Part shown: in pieces, positions 32,786 to 44,712 of the stretch
Position numbering within the stretch: position 1 is the stretch's first letter
Layout: every line of letters starts with the position of its first letter
Assembly: GCA_947034885.2 (NCBI GenBank)
Contig: OX344751.2
Location: 13,268,001 to 13,332,000, forward strand
Direction: 5' to 3'
DNA: 64,000 nt
Source: Thuidium tamariscinum
Taxonomy: Eukaryota > Streptophyta > Bryopsida > Hypnales > Thuidiaceae
Made by a program: the position numbers and the translations under genes
The notes under the pieces: generated by a model
Databases searched by the model: none
What the model saw: only the letters and a program-made list of their open reading frames with translations
What the model was told of the DNA's origin: nothing

Positions 32786-32982
32786 GAGGAGGGCTGCGCC
32801 TGCCAAGGAGGTAGTGCAAGACCAAGGCGACGCGCGCGGGGCCGGGCAGCAAGCTGCCGGGTGGCCCCGCTCCCGAGAAAAATTAGATTAATATCATGGG
32901 GACCGATGGCCCCCGTATCAGATATTAAACTGATAAGAACAGATACTACACTTGATCTTAGCCAAAAGGCCGAGAAAGGTAT
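32786..32982 (-). ncRNA. U2: U2 spliceosomal snRNA
   Basis: U2 snRNA pairs with the intron branch point during splicing in the nucleus. The minus strand from 32,982 begins ATACCTTTCTCGGCCTTTTG and continues through the conserved branch-pairing word GTAGTA. Next come stem-loop IIa, loop IIb (GGGGGCCATCGGTCCCC) and an Sm-type site (TAATTTTTCTCGG). The 3' half has a strong GC-rich stem-loop III (CCGGGCAGC...GCTGCCGGG complements) and stem-loop IV with a CGCCT/AGGCG closing stem around TTGCACTACCTCC. The 5' end is exact; the 3' end is estimated from the usual length of about 196 nt. All diagnostic parts are intact, and promoter elements lie at the right distances, so it looks functional. The GC-rich 3' half contrasts with the AT-rich surroundings. 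Confidence 0.95.
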
Positions 32983-33005
32983 GCTTCTCCACTGTCAACC
33001 AGCCC

Positions 33006-33013
33006 TTCTTATA
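33006..33013 (-). promoter_or_regulatory. TATA box of the U2 gene
   Basis: The minus strand reads TATAAGAA starting 31 bp upstream of the U2 start, as expected for plant snRNA promoters. Plant U2 is normally made by RNA polymerase II. Confidence 0.7.
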
Positions 33014-33041
33014 CCCGCAATCTGTCTCCACCATCGCCACA

Positions 33042-33052
33042 ACATATGGGAC
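33042..33052 (-). promoter_or_regulatory. snRNA upstream sequence element (USE)
   Basis: The minus strand reads GTCCCATATGT, 8 of 11 positions matching the plant snRNA element RTCCCACATCG, centred about 65 bp upstream of the U2 start. Confidence 0.65.
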
Positions 33053-34717
33053 AAATTAACACCTGCGCTCCTCCTTTTACTTTTCTTCAGAGAAATTTCC
33101 CCATCGACTCATATTATGTCATAGATTCCCTGATTTTTTGTCAGTGTAATGCGAACTGCCTACAGAGGAGTGGAGTGGCGCATGCAACGGATTCAGAGAT
33201 TCATCACATCAATATTAAAGCTTTAGAAGATGGAACGGTAACGGGACGAGGTTAGTGACCACCAAAGTTTCGAGCTCAAGAATCTACTTGAATCTGCCTC
33301 AAATCACCATCGTTTACGGTGACTGAATCTCAACGCCAAACGCACGCAACATAGTTTGGCATATATCAAGGCTTCAAATTTGGCGCATCTGGTGTTCCAA
33401 CGCTTCAGTTGAAAGGTTCGTATCGTGAAAATGTCTCCTTCAAATTGCACGTAGTTTCTCCAGAATCAGGAGTTCAATTCTGGAGAGATCACCTAAACCT
33501 CTCGTTCCTCTGCTGTGCAACTCTGCTAGCTAGCTGAAATTCAGAGGGGCTTGATGTCCAGGTCTATGATGCAACACCTGCAAAGCGTCGATGAGCGCAC
33601 AAATGTGCGGAATAGAGCTGAAGAAAGGATGATGTAAACTACAATCAACTAGCTCATCTAGATAAACCAGAGTTGAAGCCTGCATTGGTCATGGCTATGA
33701 ACGTCATATCGAGCTACCTCAGTGTCCATATAAACCAGAATAAGTAGCATATACTGTTGAGGAACGCCGAAGTTAATAGATTATGCCGTGAAGCAGGATA
33801 GAACTGACTTCTACAGCCAAGAATGAAGGTTGAAGCAGCAGCTTGAACCGAGTCACTGGTCACAAGGCTTCATCCAAAACAGGATCGGGTAATCACTTAC
33901 AGACAATTTGATTTCCACTCGGGCCGGCATAGATGTGATCCAATACATCAGCATCTAGTTTGTAAACTAATCCATTGTACAACCTCAACCCGCACACCTA
34001 TCACTGTTTAGCTCTACTGCCCAAACCTTTCGCATCTTCTGACTAGGATTAGGATTCAGGAATGACGCCTGTGAGAAAGACTTCGTCAGCATTGGGTGAA
34101 AAGAAAGCGAATTTTAAAGCTGTATTGATTTGGTACATACTACGGTTTACAATTCATTGGTAAATAGTTATGAATGCCGGGTGAAGCAGATTCAGTTCCA
34201 AAGCAAAAAAAACTTTCCATTCTGCTTCAAGAGTAATAATGTTGTAATGAACTAAACCACAGTGATCTGAGCACAATCGTTTCCTTCTCAATTAAGAATG
34301 CTTTTTCCAAGCGTTGGCGCTAGGGCTGTATATGGAGTCCAGAGTGCTGACATCTTGACATGTCTGCGCGCAGGCCATGGATATGGCATTCATAACTGCA
34401 AGATGCGTAGTTGTTTCATAAGATGACGTAATGTTGCCAGAATAAATACCACGGGGAGCTTGTTGTCGTTTTTCACCAAGGCTTGTTCATTGACGGCAAA
34501 AGTCTTCTTCAATCCTGATCAAAACCCTCAATCTGATGTAGAAGGGACTTTCCGGCAACATCGTGAAATCAAGAAAGCCAAACCTGAACTCATGGCTTAC
34601 TTGCATGGCGACAAGATCTAGGTCGGCTTTAAAGCATCGACGTGTGCAAGAGCAACGTTCTGCTGCAGGCCCATCTACAAGAAGCAAACAATCCACGAAG
34701 CACAAGTCAGAAACTCA
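33053..34717. other. Region upstream of U2, no gene recognised
   Basis: Moderate GC, many short frames, no recognised domain or element ends. Confidence 0.45.
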
Positions 34718-35265
34718 TTAGGATTGAAGGCAACTTTGAAGTGGGCACAAGGGGAGCTCCTGAACGTCAATTTCGATGTTATTAAAATACTAACTTTAGT
34801 TCTCTGAAATCGTAAAAGTACTACCACTCCTAGCTAGATTTCGACAGTTGTGTGCAAATTTGTCACAAGTTTCGGAGCTGGAATCATGTCAATTCAATGA
34901 AGTTCGATCAGTGCCATTCCTCGTTATAAACTTAATTAGCTCGTCCCTGTTTCTGGATCTGTGTTTACCGCATTCTGCACTGATTGCAGCATCTGTTGCA
35001 TTAATTGTCACTGGTTGAGTTCCTGTACTCGCAAGTGCTTCTCTATCTTCCCCTTCCCTGGAATTTAGCTTCCACGGAGGTTCAATCTGCGTCCGTCGGG
35101 AGTTCCTCACCGGGAGATACGGATTGCTAAGACCCACTTTGTTGTCAACCTGGAGAGGCCGGTGGAGCCTCCAGATTGTTGGGTTTCTTTACTTCATATT
35201 CATTAGGCGACTGAAGGCTTTGGGTAGTGTGTTTGCCACTGCTGCTAGAGTCACTTCGTCTTTGC
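34718..35265 (+). repeat. Unit C: isolated tail of the A/B duplicated unit
   Basis: Matches about 16,495-16,960 of unit A and 60,960-61,500 of unit B (shared words GACAGTTGTGTGCA-like, GCTTCTCTATCTTCCCC, GGTGGAGCCTCCAG). It shares with unit B an AATT and a TTGCTAAGAC segment that unit A lacks, so C is closer to B. The gene-bearing front part is absent. Confidence 0.75.
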
Positions 35266-35556
35266 TACAAATGGCCAAATTTTTATTTTATTTTATTTTT
35301 TAAATTCTTTTTTTTTCCTAATTAAAACATCAAAATATGTGTTTTCTTGAGATTTGCCATGTTTTTAGTAATCCCACTTAGAGAATTTTTCTATACATTT
35401 CCTTTGGTGGTTGTTACCTTTGTCTTAAAGGTGTATACATTATTCTTTTTTTTTTAATTTAAAAATTATTTAAGAAAATTTAAAGTATTCCCAAAAAAAT
35501 CATGAAAACACAACAAAATCAGCAGGTCATGTGACAGGAGTTTCTTGCAATCACCC
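35266..35556. mobile_element. R3-5, right-hand part only
   Basis: Matches the right third of R3 (GTTTTCTTGAGATTTGCC, CACTTAGAGAATTTTTC) and ends TTTCTTGCAATCACCC at 35,556, directly followed by R4 copy 3. The left part is missing; it abuts unit C. Confidence 0.6.
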
Positions 35557-35760
35557 TAAATTCTCATTTTACAATTTTCAATATTCACAAAAATGTTGAA
35601 ATTAGGCCACATATTCAAGAAAACCTATTTATTGAATTTGAAGTCTCTTCATTTTTGCATTCAATACTTAAAGGTCATTTTTGAAATCCAATTGGATGTA
35701 GTAGTAATTTATTTATATGTGACATTGGTAGCAAGAAATTAGACTTCATTAAAGCACAAC

Positions 35761-36109
35761 TGTCATGAACACACTAGTGTGTTCCTAACAAGTGACGGTT
35801 ACCTAAACGGTTAGTTCCTTCATCTTCCTTAAATCCCACGGGAGGAGGGTTGTTCCTCACGCAACATTTCTATAATGATATGAAGTAATCTTGTTAACAA
35901 TTGCATGGCTCTGTAGTAGTTTCTCACTGATTGGGTTCCTTAGTATTATGCATTTGTATTCATAAATGAGGAGTTAAGTAATTTGTGAACATCTCTCGGT
36001 AGTATTTGAAGCCAACCGAGTTTTGTGTTATGAGGGTTTTGTTTAGCAATTGACAAGGTTTGACAGTAGAAGCGAGAGGAGCGATGACCAAGGTCTGCAG
36101 ATTCTGACA
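35761..36109 (+). repeat. Gypsy 5' LTR
   Basis: 349 bp, TG...CA ends, about 97.4% identical to the 3' LTR. All nine differences are transitions. Confidence 0.95.
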
Positions 36110-39100
36110 AAATGTTGCGTGCGGCCTGTCATGGCTCCTGGACCCCGCATCCGCCGACTGTCGCAAGAAACGGAGGAATTGAGAACGCGGCACCTGGGCG
36201 CCGATCCACGAGCTGTGGGCGCTGAACTCGGAGTCCGAGCCCGTCAGTGTTTGTGCAGGGACAGCAGGGTCGGAGAAGGGGAGGTCGGAGCGCGAGCTGC
36301 GGAGTGGCATCGACCCCGCGGACTGCACCGACCCCGCAGGCGCTGCGCCGACCGCAGGAGCCGCGCCGGCCCGAAGATGCCGCACTGACCCAGCAAAGGC
36401 CGCGCCCCACAAGAGACTCGCTGACCCCGCAGGAGCTGCGCCGAACGGGGGGAAACATCATCCAGAAGTACCGGAGGAGCTGCGCCGAATGGGGAGTTCG
36501 CCAGCGATGGAGGAATTTGCGACGGAGGAGCATCCCAGGTAGCCGGTGTTGATTTTGAAAATCCGGGCCAACATGGATCGGAGTGGGATTGCAGGGGAAG
36601 GATCCGGGCTTGCGGTGCCTGAGGGGGCTGGTCCCGATTTGGCAGCCTTTATACAACAGCAAATCCAAAATGTCTTCCAAGCGGCAATCCCGCATATCGT
36701 CCAACAGATCTCGGATCAGGCCGTTGTAGTGCCTCAGCAACCATCTCCCTCCGAAGGCGGTAGGCTGGACAACCAATCCCGAAGTGAAGAACGAGGAACC
36801 AGGGAGTTTGAATTGCGTGACAAGGAGTCCAAGGTGGCCGACCCCAAGAAGTTCTCAGGAAAAAAGGGAAATGAAATCTACCGCTGGTTTGCACAACTGA
36901 GACTCGTGTTTCGAGGTAAGCCATGAACATACAACTCGGATGCGGACAAAGTAGCTTACGCCCTTTCCTGTATGACTGGGGCTGCGCAAAATTGGGCCAT
37001 GCCGTTACTCCAGGCCCTCGATGAAGAGTGCGAATACGAGTTATTAACCAACTATAGCGCTTTTAGAGAGTCCGTTATTTCCGTTTATGGAGATCTTGAT
37101 CGGAGAGGCAACGCCGAAGATCGACTTGGATGGCTTCGACAAACAGGGTCTGTGGCCGCATACATATCGTCGTTTAATGAATACGCAGCTCAAATTGATT
37201 GGAACGAAGCCAGTTTGGTTGCCTGATTTAGAAGTGGCCTCAAAGACAAAATTTTAGACTCGGTAGCTACCACAGAGACGCAACCACAACAGCTTCATGA
37301 TTGGATGGCTATGGCCTCTCGAATCGATGAGCGGTTGTGGGGCAGACGTCAAAATCGACGACAACAACCAGATTCTTTTGTGGTACGAGCTCCTGCTACC
37401 ATCCCACGAGAAGTGGTGGGGAAATTCCAGCCCTCTTCAAGCACATCAGGACCGGTTCCGATGGAGTTTGGAGCATTACGGGTGACCACCGCTTTAGCGA
37501 AAACAGCAATCAAGCGTTCAGAGTATCAACGCCAAGGCCGCTGTTGGGGATGCGGAGAGGTGGGGCACGTGCGAGCTAAATGCCCCACCAACCCATCTAA
37601 ACCTTTGTCACTCGCTGTTGTCAATGGACTAACCTCGGGAAAAGGGGGAGCCCGGGACTGAACCAATTACTTCAGTACCTGGGCACCTGTGAAAGTGCCG
37701 TGGCAACCATGCCAAAGGGAAAATTAATTGAAGGAGAATTTAGGGGAGAGCAAGGGGATTGTCATAGTTTTCAAGATGACACGACCAATTCCCAAGAGGG
37801 TAACTTACATGGAGGGAGTCCTACAACTCAATTGGGCCTACTTTATCTTCGTGCAACTGTTGACGCAGAGGCTCATTTGACATTGGAAGCTGAGGTGAAT
37901 TCGGTAGCGGCTCTCATGCTTGTGGATTCGGGTGCCACCGGGGTCTTCATACATCCCGAATTTGCACAACTGCATAATGCCAAGATCAAACCGAAAAGGA
38001 TTCCCCGAGAGGTACGCGTGATTAACGGTAGAGTTATCAACTCCGATCTCATCACTCAGGAGGCAACCATTGAAGTTAAAATTGGAGATCATTACGAGAC
38101 GCTGGTAGCCGACATAACCAATACAGGTCGATATTCTTGTATCCTTGGGATTCCTTGGCTCAGTCACCATGATCCCATGATACGCTGGTCTCAACGTTGT
38201 GTGATTTTTGAGTCTCCATATTGCCAGCAGAATTGCAAGGGACCTGAGGGGACCAAGCAACCGGAACAGCAAAATAGTATGACTAACTTGGGCGAGTGCC
38301 GCCGAGCGAGGCAAAGCAAGCTCACGGCTACAAGTCCGGAGTAGGTTCCAACGACTGTGGCGCAGGCAGGGGCCTTCGACGCTGTAGGGACGGCACGGGG
38401 GGCAAGATTAGGGGCCTCCAACGTCGATGTCAAGAAGGTGCCCGCGGCGGGACCAACGAGCAGTGGAGTCACTCCATCTGAAGTAGCAGCCCCGCGTCAT
38501 GCTTTCGTGTCAGCAGCGGCTTTCAGACTGTCTGCTAAAGATGCAGAAATTTATGCATTGGAAATATCTGAGCATATGGATACCAGGGAGACTTCATTGC
38601 CTCCGGAATACAACGATTTATGGGGAGCGTTTAGCGAGGAAGCCTCAAATGAATTACCTCTCCACAGCTCCTCAGACATGAAGATCGAATTCAAGGAGGG
38701 ACAAGAACCTTAGAACACCGGTTTGAGACCCATGTTGCCAAAAGAATTGGAAGAATTACGGAAATATTTGGATGAGAATTTGGGTAAAGGATGGATTCGC
38801 CGATCCAAATCTCCAGTTTCTGCACCCATAGTTTTTGCTCGAAAAAAGGACGGTTCTATCAGAGTATGTATCGACTACCGTAATCTTAATAAAGTCACGG
38901 TACGAAATCGATATCCCTTGCCCCTTATCCCAGAGCTTACCGATAGATTGGTGGGGGCTAAAATTTTTACAAAACTTGATATACGACAAGCATATCACCG
39001 TGTACGCATGGCGTTGGGTCACGAATTTAAAACTGCTTTTAAAACTCGCTATGGCTTATTTGAATATTTGGTTATGCCGTTTGGATTAACAAACGCACCG

Positions 39101-41546
39101 GCCCAGTTTCAATTTCATATGCAGGATATTTTTGGTGATCTCCTCGACATTTCGGTAGTCATATACTTGGATGATATCCTCATCTTTTCAACAAATATAG
39201 AAGAGCATCGACAAGTCGTGAGGGATGTCCTCCAACGCTTACAAAAACATGGCTTATACGCTAAGGAGTCAAAGTGCCAATTTCATTGCGAATCGGTCGA
39301 GTTCTTAGGGATGATTGTTTCGGCCCAAGGACTGGCGATGTGTGAGGATAAGGTACAAACAATTAAAGACTGGCCTACTCCAAACACGGTAAAGGATATC
39401 CAAGCATTCCTTGGATTCTCTAATTTTTATCGCCGATTTATTCCTGATTATTCTAAAATTGTGGTGCCCCTTACAACCTTGACCAAAAAGGACAAAAAAT
39501 TTGAATGGACATTATTAACGGACCAAGCATTTAAAGACTTGCGATCTAGATTTTCTAAAGCCCCGGTGCTCATTCATCCTAACTTTGACAGCCCGTTCAT
39601 TGTGGAAACCGATGCCTCTGACTTTGCAACAGGTGCTATACTTTCACAACAAGGACATGATGGACTCTTGCACCCTTGTGCATACCGAAGCTCTAAGATG
39701 TCGCTGGCCGAACAAAACTACGACATATACGACAAGGAATTGTTAAGTGTGGTGCAAGCGTTTCAAGACTAGCGAGTTTATTTGGAAGGATCCCCTCACA
39801 AAGTAAGGGTAATCTCTGATCATAAAAATTTAGAGTACTTTCTCTCTACTAAACAACTAAACCGCTGGCAAGCTCGATGGTCGGAGTTCTTATCAGCATT
39901 CAATTTCGAGATCCAACATAGACCAGGATCACTCAATGGAAGGGCGGACGCTCTTTCAAGAAGAACAGATGTTACACAGGGACAAAATCAAGAAAATCGA
40001 CCTTTCTTACGTTTGGCTGCACTAGAGTCCTCTGAACCGGTCTGGGCTGACTCTCGCATTATTGAAAATGTAAAGTCCGCCAGTATGGAAGATATCACCT
40101 TGCAACCTATAATGTCGTTTTTCAAAGGACATCATCATCAACAACCATTGGACATACGTCATCGACTTCAAGGATATACTCTAAGTGAAGGTATTCTCCG
40201 TTTCAATGATAAAATATATGTGCTAGATGATGCAGAACTTAAGCGGCAAATTTTACGATCCAGACACGATGCCCCTGCCGCTGGGCAAAGACATTGGATT
40301 TGGTATCGAGATCGTTCTATTGGCCTACTCTTCGTCGTTATGTCCACCATTATGTAGATGGCTGTGACTTATGTCAACGGTCAAAACCCATCCATCATGC
40401 AAAATATGGCCTTATGCAACCAATTCCGGCCGGTCATGCACCATGGAAACGAATATCTACAGATTTTATTGTTAAATTACCACGAAGCAATGATTGTGAC
40501 TCCATTATGGTGGTGGTTGATCGAAACACCAAACTAGCTCACTTTATAGCCACGAGGGAAACCATAGACTCAAATGAAACAGCTTCATTGTATTTGCAGC
40601 ATATATGGAAGCACCATGGCACCCCTGACCAAGTAATTTCAGACCGAGGACCAGTATTCGTATCTAAATTTATGCGACGGTTATCTCAACTACTTCGAAT
40701 TCAACCATCTCCAACAACAGCTTTCCACCCTCAAAGAGACGGCCAAACGGAGAGGGTCAACCAGGTGTTGGAACAATTTCTACGAATGTTCACGACAAGA
40801 CGCCAAGACGACTGGTTTGAACTTCTTCCCTTGGCCGAATTTTCATATAATAATGCGTGTCATTCTTCAACAGGATTCTCCCCATTTTACGCTACTTATG
40901 GGTACCACCCATCTCTATCATTTTCAACCCCGACAACGAGTACAGTTCCAGCAGCGGAGGACCGGGTTAGGCATCTACAAGAAGTCCATGAGGAGATAAA
41001 AGCAATGATCAAGCTCGCAGGAGCACAAGCAAAATACAACTACAACCGTGGAGTCAAACTTCAACCAACTTTTCAAGTGGGAGACAAGGTACTTCTTCGT
41101 CATGAAAACATTGCAACGACGGCCCCATCGAAAAAATTGTCTCCAAAATTTTTAGGGCCGTTCAAAGTATTAAATGAAATCTCTGATGTGGTTTACCGCT
41201 TACATCTCCCAACAACATTACGAATCCACAATGTGTTTCACATATCCCTACTGGAGAAATATCGCGAGGACACAATTCCAGGACGCCAATGTACACCAAC
41301 TCCACCTATTGTTACTCCAAATGGCGATGTGGAATGGGAAGTACATCAAGTGCTAGACTCGCGTTTTTTCGGAAGATGGAAAAAACTTCAATACCTTGTG
41401 GCCTAGGAAGGCTACGGACCTAAAGAAAATTCTTGGGAACCTGCTGAACACTTGGAAAACGCGCCTGACGCCGTCGCAGAATTTCATATGCTCCATCCTA
41501 AGGCACCTATACTAGATCACCAACATGGATGTTAAAAGGGGGGTAA

Positions 41547-41895
41547 TGTCATGAACACACTAGTGTGTTCCTAACAAGTGATGGTTACCTAAACGGTTAG
41601 TTCCTTTGTCTTCCTTAAATCCCACGGGAGGAGGGTTGTTCCTCACGCAACATTTCTATAATGATATGAAGTAATCTTGTTAACAATTGCATGGCTCTGT
41701 AGTAGTTTCTCACTGATTGGGTTCCTTGGTATTATGCATTTGTATCCATAAATGAGGAGTTAAGTAATTTGTGAACATCTCTTGGTAGTATTTGAAGCCA
41801 ACCAAGTTTTGTGTTATGAGGGTTTTGTTTAGCAATTGACGAGGTTTGACAGTAGAAGCGAGAGGAGCGATGACCAAGGTCCGCAGATTCTGACA
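41547..41895 (+). repeat. Gypsy 3' LTR
   Basis: 349 bp. Preceded by the polypurine tract AAAAGGGGGGTAA at 41,534-41,546. Confidence 0.95.
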
Positions 41896-41937
41896 ACAAC
41901 CATGGCTATCAATTTTATTCAATTTTGAGCTGTCCAA

Positions 41938-42877
41938 CCCCTAAAGGTTTTTGACTATATTTTCACCAAAAATGCTCCAAAACTACCATTTCTAATACAA
42001 GTGCAATTTTTTTAAACATAGTTTTGACTCATGTAACCATAGGATCTTGTAGTAAGGTGGTTTAAAAACATGTGGAAAAAATTTCAGAAATTTCCACCGC
42101 GTAGATTGCAAGATATAAGCATTTGAATTGACAAAAATTGTTTTTTTATCCCTGCGAAAATTTGGGCAGCTGCACTTCACAAGGTCACATTTGTGTTAAA
42201 AAAATTCAAAATGGTGGTTACTCTTTGAATTCATACTTCAATGCAAGTTGGCTACATTCTCAAAAAATCTCAAACCATTTGGAATTGTACAATATATAGG
42301 AAAAAATAAGTAAGTAGAAAGAAGTAAAAAATGAGCCAAAATACTAAATTGTGAATATTTTATTCATGGAATTGAAAATTTTCAATCCCAATGGTTAAAA
42401 TGTTGTAATAAACAATCTACACCTTCTATTTTTAATTTTTTGCAAAAATATGAAAAATTGAATTAAATGAAGAATTTCAAACTTTTTTTGTACTGTAGAG
42501 ATTCTGTAACTGGCCGCAAACTACCCCAAACTCAAAATCTTCATAACTTTTGACTCATTAATCGGAATGGATTGATTCACAGCTTTACATGTCTGTATAA
42601 ACCTAAAGAACCAATTTGAAATTTCACTTTTTTTTTAAAAGTTTTTTTGAAGAAGTTTTTTCAGCTGCCCGGGATGCCCGCCGAGTAAAGAAAACAACAT
42701 ATCCTGCCATGACTTTTTATCCGTGAAGTCAAAAGTTATGAAAATTGTTGGGCCTTAAAGCTACTCCTCGAGCACACATTGTATTAAAATTTCAAAGAAA
42801 AAAAATAAAAACTCCATCCGTAGTGAGCTGCCCAAAAAATTTATAATCTCAAAAAACGTTGTTCAAGGCTTTAGGGG
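41938..42877. mobile_element. R5-2, element with CCCC...GGGG ends
   Basis: Starts CCCCTAAAGGTTTTTG and ends AAGGCTTTAGGGG. Flanks are CCAA and CTAA. Removing the insert restores R4 sequence as seen at 62.91 kb (CCAACTTAA). Internally it is similar to R5-1 in reverse orientation. Confidence 0.65.
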
Positions 42878-43215
42878 CTAACTTAATTCCTAAAAGGATG
42901 AGAGAGTTTTCAAGAGAAACTTGTCAAAAATTGCCGTTTTTTAGTATATTGCTCAAAATTGCAAAAATAAACTTATTTTTTGAACTTTAACTACACAAAA
43001 AGGTATTAGAATTTTATATGAATTTGTAGAAAAAAATGTCAATCATTCACTTAAATGAATTGAAAGATCATGATAATTGAAGGGGGGGGGGGAAATAATT
43101 TTTTAAATTCTTGCTAGACAATGTCAACAAACTTTAAGCTCTCTAAATGTAAATTTTTGTTTGTGATGAAACAACATCTCTACCATTGAAATCAAAATCT
43201 TGTAAGGTATTTTCA

Positions 43216-43620
43216 GGGTTTTCTTGTTGGACATATTTTTGGATTTTGGTGTCTTATACGATATTTGACGTCGTGTGTTGCACTAGACAACATGTCGCTA
43301 CTCCATCACAACCCGTCGTATAATGGATTAAGGTTTCAAATTTTTTCGTCTATGGGCAGATGTAGAAAGCAAGTACCACGTCAGCTAGGGCAACTACGGT
43401 AAGGGCACATGCAGGTTAGCTTTGGACAATTGCGGATGAAAGGGTAACTACATGCAAGTGAAAAGGCGACTTTGGGGCAATGGGCAATCATGTGTAGTTG
43501 AAGAGGTGACCACATGTAGGTGAAAGGGCAACTTCAAGTGAAAGGAGACCGCAGGTAATGAGGAGTGACTGCGAGTGGATAAATAAGTGACCACAAATTT
43601 CAAACCCAATGTTCTTTATT
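43216..43620 (-). repeat. GTYGCC repeat array, left, inverted
   Basis: Read on the minus strand it repeats words such as GTAGTTGCCC, GTGGTCACC and CAAAGTCGCC, spaced by 15-40 bases. They match the words of the array at 48.0-48.85 kb, which reads on the plus strand. Decayed; non-coding. Confidence 0.55.
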
Positions 43621-44049
43621 AAAGCAAAAATCACAAAAATTAGGTGAATAAACGTAATTAGTACAACAATATCTTAAATTCTATGAACAAAGTTGGACCA
43701 ACAAGATGGAGTTACTTCTTTGAAAACACATGAATTTTTTATTTTTTGAAAATTATTATTTTTTGAAAATTATGAATTCATATTTGCAATCAACAACCCT
43801 AAATCAACTAGAATTCCTAGACTCCTAGTAGAGCTCTTAAATATACCATAGATATACTAAAAAATAGAGAGCTTTTTTCACTTTTAACCCTAAAAATTCA
43901 AAATCCCCCCTATTTCTTTCTGCAATGAAATTATGTTTCATTTGTTTTAAAAGAAAAAAAAATCCACCCTACTAGGTTTACTTCATTGTTTGGATTTAAC
44001 ATCTTGCATTAGTATGATCCAACGGCCAACAATATACAAGGAAGTACTT
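43621..44049. other. AT-rich stretch, no feature recognised
   Basis: Lies between the left GTYGCC array and the 106-bp satellite. Nothing supported. Confidence 0.4.
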
Positions 44050-44595
44050 ACTTAGATCTTTGTCTTTTATTTATTTTTATTATAAGTATGAACGTGACAA
44101 ATAATACAAGATTATAAGTAGTCTTTGAAAAGTGAAATTTTTTAAAAATAAAATCTTTATTTAAATCTTCATTTTTTATTTTTTATTTTTTCAAATGAAA
44201 TAAGTAAATAAAAAATAATTGAAAAAACTATTGAAAATTTGTAGTAATTAAAAATTAAAATTTTTACTTGATTCTTCATTCTTTACTTTTAATCTTTTAT
44301 TGAATCAATATGGAAAATAATATTTGAAGAGGACAAGTCATTGAAATTGCAAAAATTAAATAACAAGGTTCTAATTTGAATCTTTATCTATACTAGTAAT
44401 CTTATTCATAGAATGATATTGATAAATAATCCATGATTAGAGTCAAAAAAATTAAAACAAGAAAGTAAAATAGTTCTTATTCAAATATCTATCCTTATTT
44501 TTTTTAATATTTAAATCATTGTAACAAATAATATGTAAAAAGTATCATATTTTGTGAATTGCAATATAGGTGAACACTTTTTTACTTCAATCCCC

Positions 44596-44597
<2 letters not shown>

Positions 44598-44646
<49 letters not shown>

Positions 44647-44712
44647 ATACATATATTTATATATATATATATATATATTTTTTTTTATATATATTTTTAT
44701 ATATATTTTTTA
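44598..44712. repeat. (TA)n microsatellite
   Basis: An almost pure TA run to about 44,642, then imperfect TA/T-rich sequence, replacing part of one satellite unit. Confidence 0.9.

Larger units (their letters stand above)
35761..41895 (+). mobile_element. Gypsy chromovirus, full length, broken
   Basis: A fossil Ty3/gypsy element of 6.1 kb. LTRs of 349 bp at each end begin TGTCATGAAC and end TTCTGACA. ACAAC flanks both sides (35,756-35,760 and 41,896-41,900), and the empty site is visible in the sister R4 copies. Parts: gag with capsid and zinc knuckle (CWGCGEVGHVRAKC) at about 36.5-37.7 kb; protease (DSGATG) at 37.7-38.3; reverse transcriptase (YLDDILIFS) at 38.7-39.5; RNase H (ETDASDFATG) at 39.5-40.0; integrase with HHCC and DDE parts at 40.3-41.2; and a chromodomain-like C-terminus (ENSWEP) at about 41.4. 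That tail places it among chromoviruses. The coding region has several breaks. LTRs differ at 9 of 349 sites, about 1-2 million years at angiosperm rates. Confidence 0.95.
35557..43215 (+). repeat. R4 copy 3, split by Gypsy and R5-2
   Basis: R4 sequence at 35,557-35,760 continues at 41,896-41,937 after the Gypsy element and again from 42,878 to about 43,215 after R5-2. It then changes to other sequence just after CTTGTAAGG. It lacks the R2-1 insertion of copy 1 and the R3-3 insertion of copy 2. Confidence 0.7.

Noticed and set aside
32861-33124. 87-codon plus-strand frame
   Set aside because: Antisense to the U2 snRNA gene and its promoter.
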